Shown in pieces: positions 55,354-60,000 of a stretch of DNA of 60,000 bases. Below the pieces are notes generated by a model. It made no database searches, was not told the origin of the DNA, and saw nothing but the letters and a program-made list of their open reading frames with translations. How positions within the stretch are numbered: the first letter of the stretch is position 1; every line of letters begins with the position of its first letter. The translations under genes were made by a program, and so were the position numbers. The stretch lies in contig NC_088307.1 in assembly GCF_032854445.1 (NCBI RefSeq), positions 24,193,953 through 24,253,952 of the forward strand. The letters are read 5' to 3'. This DNA comes from Liolophura sinensis. Lineage: Eukaryota > Mollusca > Polyplacophora > Chitonida > Chitonidae.

Positions 55354-58300
55354 CTGATACAAAAACAAACAAACTACATGTACTTGTGACAGAATTTATT
55401 TATCAACCTACTGTAATTCTTCAACCTTTTCACATGTCTGCAAGGTGTTTACTCAAGAATATTCCAAAGGTAATATTCTGTGCAGGTTGATAATCCAGCC
55501 AATGTGATTTTGTCTCAAAAATCAAATTAAAAATGTGCATAAATTGCACTGATAGTTGCCCTTTCATATGCGAAAAGGTTGAGGAATTAGGGTACATACT
55601 CAACACTTATACTCAGATTACAGTGAAGTATAGTGCAAGTACCTAATTCTTCAACCTTTTCAATTGCCTTTGCAACAATATTTTGAAACATTCTGACAGA
55701 ACATATGGAATGTAGATTTGCATCTAATTTGCAGTTTCATGAAACCTGCATCTTTTGTGACATAAAATCATTCTTGGGGTCATATTATGTAATTATTATG
55801 TCATATTATGTAACATCATACATGTAATTGTATGCATAAATTAACGAAAAAAAGTGCTTGAGAGGTGGAAAAGGTTGAAGATTTACAGTAAGGGGAAGTA
55901 ATCAGACAAATCACAGATGCAAGTTTCAGGATTTAACTCCCTTAGAAGCTTTGCACATAATATAGTCATTTCCATAAAGTCCTTTAGATGTACAGAATAT
56001 TTGCTATAAATTTCCCTGATTAAGTACATTTTTAATCAAGCTTGTGGCATTTATACACGTACCTTTGCTGATTGAATAGTTGTATTATCCTACATTTTGA
56101 AAAAGCCCCAAAACACTTTACTAAGAATTATTAGAGCTCTCAGAATCTGTCTCGGTTGAAAATTAATCTATAGTCTTTTTAATAATTCATTAACCTTCAA
56201 GCCAGACAATGGCATTGAAGAGAAGAATGTGTGCCAGTTGTTACACTGGTCACTATCAAACCGCACAATTTATTTATTTATTTATTAAATAAATTTGATT
56301 AAAATTTCTGTAAAAGATACCAACCATTTCTTCACAGCCCAGTGGACAGAAAAGTCGAGGGTTTGGACATTCTTTCTCTAAATGTTCTTTCATCTACAAG
56401 ATAACGAACAAAAAACTGTTTAAGTCATTCAATGATTTTGAGTAACACGAAATCCAAATTCTCAACATACATACATCTTACACCACCTGTCGCTCTCTAC
56501 GCTAGCTCTATACCACTGCCACCAATGGATAAAAAAACAACACAGCCTAAATTTGGACAAAATAGTGCAACAAAATGACACAACTGACAGTGGCACAAAA
56601 CAATACAGCCCACATTAGGACAAAACATCATAACAAAATGGCAAAACATCACAACAAAATGACACAACTCACAGAGGCACAAAACAATACAGCCCACATT
56701 AGGACAAAACAGCACGACAAAATGACACAACTCACAGTGGCACAAAACAATACAGCCCACATTAGGACAAAACAGCACAACAAAATGACACAACTCACAG
56801 TGGCACAAAACAATACAGCCCACATTACGACAAAACATCACAACAAAATGGCAAAACATCACAACAAAATGACACAACTCACAGTGGCACAAAACAATAC
56901 AGCCCACATTAGGACAAAACAGCACAACAAAATGACACAACTCACAGTGGCACAAAACAATACAGCCCACATTAGGACAAAACAGCACAACAAAATGACA
57001 CAACTCACAGTGGCACAAAACAATACAGCCCACATTAGGACAAAACATCACAACAAAATGGCAAAACATCACAACAAAATGACACAACTCACAGTGGCAC
57101 AAAACAATACAGCCCACATTAGGACAAAACATCACAACAAAATGACACAACTCACAGAGGCACAAAACAATACAGCCCACATTAGGACAAAACAGCACAA
57201 CAAAATGACACAACTCACAGTGGCACAAAACAATACAGCCCACATTAGGACAAAACAGCACAACAAAATGACACAACTCACAGTGGCACAAAACAATACA
57301 GCCCACATTAGGACAAAACATCACAACAAAATGGCAAAACATCACAACAAAATGACAACTCACAGAGGCACAAAACAATACAGCCCACATTAGGACAAAA
57401 CAGCACAACAAAATGACACAACTCACAGTGGCACAAAACAATACAGCCCATATTAGGACAAAACAGCACAACAAAATGGCAAAATAGTACAGATTGTAAA
57501 ACTGCATAATGTTCAAGTCATGTAATAGATTCAAATACTGACCAAAAAAAAAAAATTAGACTGACTGACACGGTCATACACAGATATTATCCTCTCATTC
57601 TATTGTGCTAAGGCCTTGCCATTAAATCAACAAGAAAGACGAAAATTATTATACTGTCACAACTATGAATGCATATTGTATGCATAAGGATTGCAGAGCA
57701 GTGACTTCATATGTTATGGAGTTGTTAATCATTGTGGTGGTAAAAGACACTGTGGGGGGAGTAAAGTGCACAACTTTACCACACATGTCCTTGATATGCA
57801 AATCGTGAACTGTATTTGGTAATCCATGTACAATGGGAGGCAACTGCAACCCTGTGAATAGCTGAGCCCTGTCACAATAACCCTCCTTACTTCGTAAGGT
57901 GAGCTAGAAATATGTGAAAATCAATAAAAACAATAGGCTTCTTCTAATTGACTGTGTATGTGTGTTAGAATATTGATAAAAAATGATTCAAAGTAACAGA
58001 AAGCTAAAACATGAAGTAAGTTTTATAACAGACAACTGAAAAGTATTCATAAAAATACAATCATGTATTTTTTATTTTAAAGTTTGTTGGAGAGTATGGA
58101 AAGGTATTCACATATCTGAATTCTACGGTGGACTTTTTGAGCCATACTGATGGTATCTAGAAATTCTGAAATCCTTTCTTTCCTGATGTTCACCAGATGG
58201 AAGGAATTTTTGAGAACATTATTGCAGTTATCTTTTACTCACAGGTAAAATGAGTTATTGCAACATTCAGTGCCATGACTATAGTGACGTCAGCGTTGCT

Positions 58301-59688
58301 AAACTCTGATATAAATGTCCATAAATTCCACATTAGAATTCAAACTTCAACTCTCTTCTCAAAAAAAAAAAAAATTAAAGTATACTTATGCATAGTTTTA
58401 AGTGGTCTATTTATTCATGCCTATTTCGATATTCAGAGGTTTTTGTCCTTAAAGGAGTGGCTTACGAGATCTAAGGTGTATGCATATTTGACAGTCACAA
58501 AATATAACTTGAATAACCACACAAAAATATTCAGCATTAACAAATTTGTGAAAAAAAAAAAAAAAACAACAGAATAAAACGAAGAATAAATATCCAACTG
58601 ACCTTTTCCCTGGGAATCTTCTTCTTGCCACAGCTGCCGCAGCAGAGAGGCTGTTTGGGACAGACTGCGTTATGGTCCTGTAACAACCCAAGTCACATGA
58701 TATAGATATACATAATAACCCCTGATTTACATTAAAAACAGCACTCTGAGAATACTTTGCATATGCTGGTAGCCAGGAGTGTCTGGGGCAAAAAGTCCAT
58801 TTTTAGAGGCAAATACATGTAGATGTCATGTAATGGTAGCCTTGGTGCTGAAACTTACATTTTCCCAGTAAGATATCATCCTACCTTCCGAACAAACCTC
58901 CAGATATCTTTTGAACATCAATAAACGCTCAGAATCGGGAACTACAGCAACCTGGTGTCCCATTATATAGAGCGTTATGATGAGGCACAGACAAAAATTT
59001 CCATGCCAACAGCCATTCTGCATTTATACGCTATTAAAGTTAATCAGGCATTTGTTCAAAAATTTCTTGAACATTTTGTTGGTTTGTTTATTTATTTTTT
59101 GGATTGGTGCCTTATCCGTACTTAAGAATATTTCCATTATACGCCGGCCTCCAGCATTATGGTGGGAGGAAATCGGGCATAGCCCGGAGGAAACCCACCA
59201 CCATCCGCAGGTTGCCACCAGACCCATTTTTGTTTGTGTTGCAATTTTAAAATATATGGTTGGACACAGTGATGTACTCACAGTATTAGACTAAAGCATC
59301 AGCATAATATGACAAATAATTTAACAACAAAAAAATGAATTACAGTATTTTCGAGAAAAGAGACATAACCTACCCACCTGCTCGTCAAGTGCTAATTGAA
59401 AACAAAAAAATTTTCTTTCCAAGAATAATTCAAATATTCATATTAATTTCATTTATTTAACCTTAAGTTGATCAGCTGACTGGGAACACTACAAATACTT
59501 TTCTGTCCAAAAACAAGTAAAACAGTACTTACGTCTTTCTGTCCAAAGACTATCTGCTGGTTGCAATATCTACAAGCTATTTTCCGTGAGGTGCATTCCC
59601 TGTTCAAGTGTTCAGTCATCCGTGACTTGGCGATCAACATCCCACAGGTACAAGAGACAGGTGTGTGGGGACATTCAGTATCGTGTTT
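54391..59688 (-). CDS. TRAF3: TNF receptor-associated factor, TRAF3-like, 3' part (5' end outside window)
   Basis: TRAF adaptors bind TNF-receptor and Toll/IL-1 pathway components and feed NF-kB and interferon-type signalling from the cytoplasm. Four exons on the minus strand (59688-59533, 58677-58603, 56393-56325, 55353-54391), all phase 0, give 420 residues. First come TRAF-type zinc fingers (Cys/His pairs such as CRYCNQQIVF, CCGSCGKKKIPREK, HLEKECP). Then a coiled coil of about 160 residues is broken by a Gly-rich stretch, and a MATH/TRAF-C domain follows (YDGTLCWKISDF to IFIKVIVD). GYKMCARLYPNGDGMGKG, FVLMRGHYDSLL, PFKQKVTLML and MNIASGCP are close to my recollection of TRAF3; TRAF2 and TRAF5 are alternatives. 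Receptor-peptide contacts (Arg-x-Tyr, Asp-Gly, the Ser triplet in PSSSSF, Ser-Gly) are retained. The RING domain should lie beyond 60000. Confidence 0.92.
55405..55595 (+). mobile_element. MITE-like element, family B, compact copy
   Basis: The left end taattcttcaaccttttcac-atg and right end cat-atgcgaaaaggttgaggaatta are inverse complements over about 23 bp. Length is about 188 bp. It sits in the last TRAF intron, about 50 bp from the exon. Confidence 0.75.
55640..55892 (+). mobile_element. MITE-like element, family B relative
   Basis: Taattcttcaaccttttcaa at the left and ggaaaaggttgaagatttac at the right are inverted. The interior (attttgaaacattctgacag) is only distantly related to 55405-55595. 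Confidence 0.55.
56325..56393 (-). CDS. TRAF3: TRAF exon: zinc finger
   Basis: The acceptor is tatcttgtag and the donor gttggt, which is weaker than consensus; 69 nt, phase 0. It encodes MKEHLEKECPNPRLFCPLGC then EEM, and continues well into VEKSKMEQHL of the next exon. Confidence 0.9.
56545..57480 (+). repeat. 63-bp tandem array, about 13 copies, open on both strands
   Basis: The unit caaaatgacacaactcacag plus tggcacaaaacaatacagcc plus cacattaggacaaaacagca-caa is 63 bp (21 codons). Some copies carry an extra 21-24 bp (catcacaacaaaatggcaaa). Because 63 is a multiple of three, the plus strand has a 272-codon ORF (QNNTAHIRTK-type repeats). The minus strand, the sense strand of the TRAF gene, has a 345-codon ORF (HFVVLFCPNVGCIVLCHCEL). 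It lies wholly inside a TRAF intron. Confidence 0.95.
57481..58602 (-). other. TRAF intron, right part
   Basis: It contains a family C MITE-like copy and poly-A tracts (58361-58374, 58551-58566). No gene is supported on either strand. Confidence 0.65.
58085..58300. mobile_element. MITE-like element, family C copy
   Basis: Aaggtattcacatatctgaa, ttctacggtgga, gagccatact, gatgttcaccaga and tgacgtcagcgttgctaaac parallel the foldback element at 3240-3515. The right arm is diverged or truncated. Confidence 0.55.
58603..58677 (-). CDS. TRAF3: TRAF exon: zinc finger
   Basis: The acceptor is ttgttacag and the donor gtcagt; 75 nt, phase 0. It encodes DHNAVCPKQPLCCGSCG then KKKIPREK, matching the HEExCPxxPxxCxxxCGxxIPREK pattern of TRAFs. 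Confidence 0.9.
58785..58960 (+). mobile_element. MITE family A remnant
   Basis: Aaagtccatttttagaggca, ggtgctgaaacttacatttt, cccagtaagatatcatccta and cgctcagaatcgggaa-cta match the family A interior. The ends are eroded. Confidence 0.55.
59080..59225 (-). mobile_element. SINE-A 3' half, inverted
   Basis: Tttatttattttttggattg, gaatatttccattatacgcc, agcattatggtgggaggaaa, tcgggcatagcccggaggaa and atccgcaggttgccaccaga follow in inverse SINE-A order. The head is missing. It lies in a TRAF intron. Confidence 0.85.
59533..59688 (-). CDS. TRAF3: TRAF exon: zinc fingers
   Basis: The acceptor is accctgcag and the donor gtaagt; 156 nt, phase 0. It encodes KHDTECPHTPVSCTCGM, then MTEHLNREC and CRYCNQQIVFGQKD, the typical C-x(n)-H-x-x-x-C spacing of TRAF zinc fingers. 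Confidence 0.9.
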
Positions 59689-59734
59689 CTGCAGGGTATA
59701 GACATCTCAGCAATTAAACTCAGAATAAATGGCA

Positions 59735-59960
59735 TTATTCCATTTCACTGGAAGTTTGGTATATAAAAATGCACTTTGAGAAGCACAATAACACCATGAA
59801 ATTTTTCATGCAAACTTTCATGTTTTTCTGATAAGTAATTAATCATTAAACCGAAAAAAAAGCCCCTCTCTTAAGTGGCTCCAGAAGGTGAGTGAAATCA
59901 ATGCAAATCAAGGAAACTGTGTCACCTGAAAAAGGCTTAAAATCAGGTAAAACTTTTTGT
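59735..59960 (+). mobile_element. MITE family D copy
   Basis: Tttggtatataaaaatgcac, catgtttttctgataagtaa, ctcttaagtggctcc and gtgtcacctgaaaaaggctt follow in family D order, shared with 53868-54138 and 44980-45140. It lies just upstream of the first TRAF exon in the window. Confidence 0.55.
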
Positions 59961-60000
59961 TTCAGAGACAAAAAGAAAACTTAATCTAGACAAACAGAGA

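Larger units (their letters stand above)
55354..56324 (-). other. TRAF last intron
   Basis: It contains two family B MITEs, a probable MITE A remnant (about 56080-56160) and (TTTA)n at about 56268-56286. No coding sequence. Confidence 0.7.

Noticed and set aside
56497-57534. ORFs of 345 (minus) and 272 (plus) codons over the 63-bp array
   Set aside because: Both are explained by a repeat length that is a multiple of three; they lie inside a TRAF intron and resemble no protein family I know.

Overview
The window is nuclear DNA from an animal, most likely a mollusc or another lophotrochozoan. It is AT-rich and gene-poor, with GT-AG introns and heavy tandem repeats. It also holds many copies of a tRNA-derived SINE with a GGCCTCCGTGGCTCAG-type head and an AAATAAATAAAT tail, a type I associate with molluscan genomes. 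No bacterial or viral gene organisation is visible. The lineage call is inference from repeat style and protein similarity recalled from memory; no database was searched.

Three conserved genes can be assembled exon by exon. (1) A complete plus-strand neuronal calcium sensor-1/frequenin gene has seven coding exons from 489 to 29771. They join without a frame break into 190 residues, the length of vertebrate NCS-1. (2) A minus-strand PPP1R11 (protein phosphatase 1 inhibitor-3) gene runs from 47588 down to about 44307; the first three coding exons are firm and the fourth is probable. (3) The 3' part of a minus-strand TRAF3-like gene runs from 59688 down to 54391, with TRAF-type zinc fingers, coiled coil and MATH/TRAF-C domain. 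Its RING end lies beyond the right edge. A fourth, unrecognised single-exon ORF of 239 codons (15185-15904) sits inside NCS-1 intron 3 on the same strand and carries three spaced copies of a short motif.

Layout: 1-488 is the NCS-1 promoter/5' leader, with an E-box, a YY1-type element and three upstream ATGs. Then 489-29771 is NCS-1 with large introns full of SINEs, MITE-like elements and minisatellites. Next, 29772-37.5 kb is downstream sequence with tandem repeats and candidate poly(A) signals. From 37.5 to 44.3 kb there are MITE-like elements and a staged minisatellite complex. PPP1R11 occupies 44.3-47.6 kb, 47.6-54.4 kb is repeat-rich intergenic DNA, and 54.4-60 kb is the TRAF gene. NCS-1 converges on the two minus-strand genes. 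I see no functional operon-like link between them; all three are intracellular signalling proteins (calcium sensing, PP1 control, receptor adaptor).

The most unusual structure is in NCS-1 intron 5. A minisatellite begins exactly at the exon 5 splice donor, and each unit copies the exon-end/donor sequence, giving about 23 exact GTAAGT sites in a row. Other notable structures are a 2.7 kb array of a 49-bp unit open in all three plus frames, a 63-bp array open on both strands inside a TRAF intron, a 123-bp array that appears to have given rise to an adjacent 32-bp array, several MITE-like families with visible inverted termini, and nested SINE insertions with intact target-site duplications.
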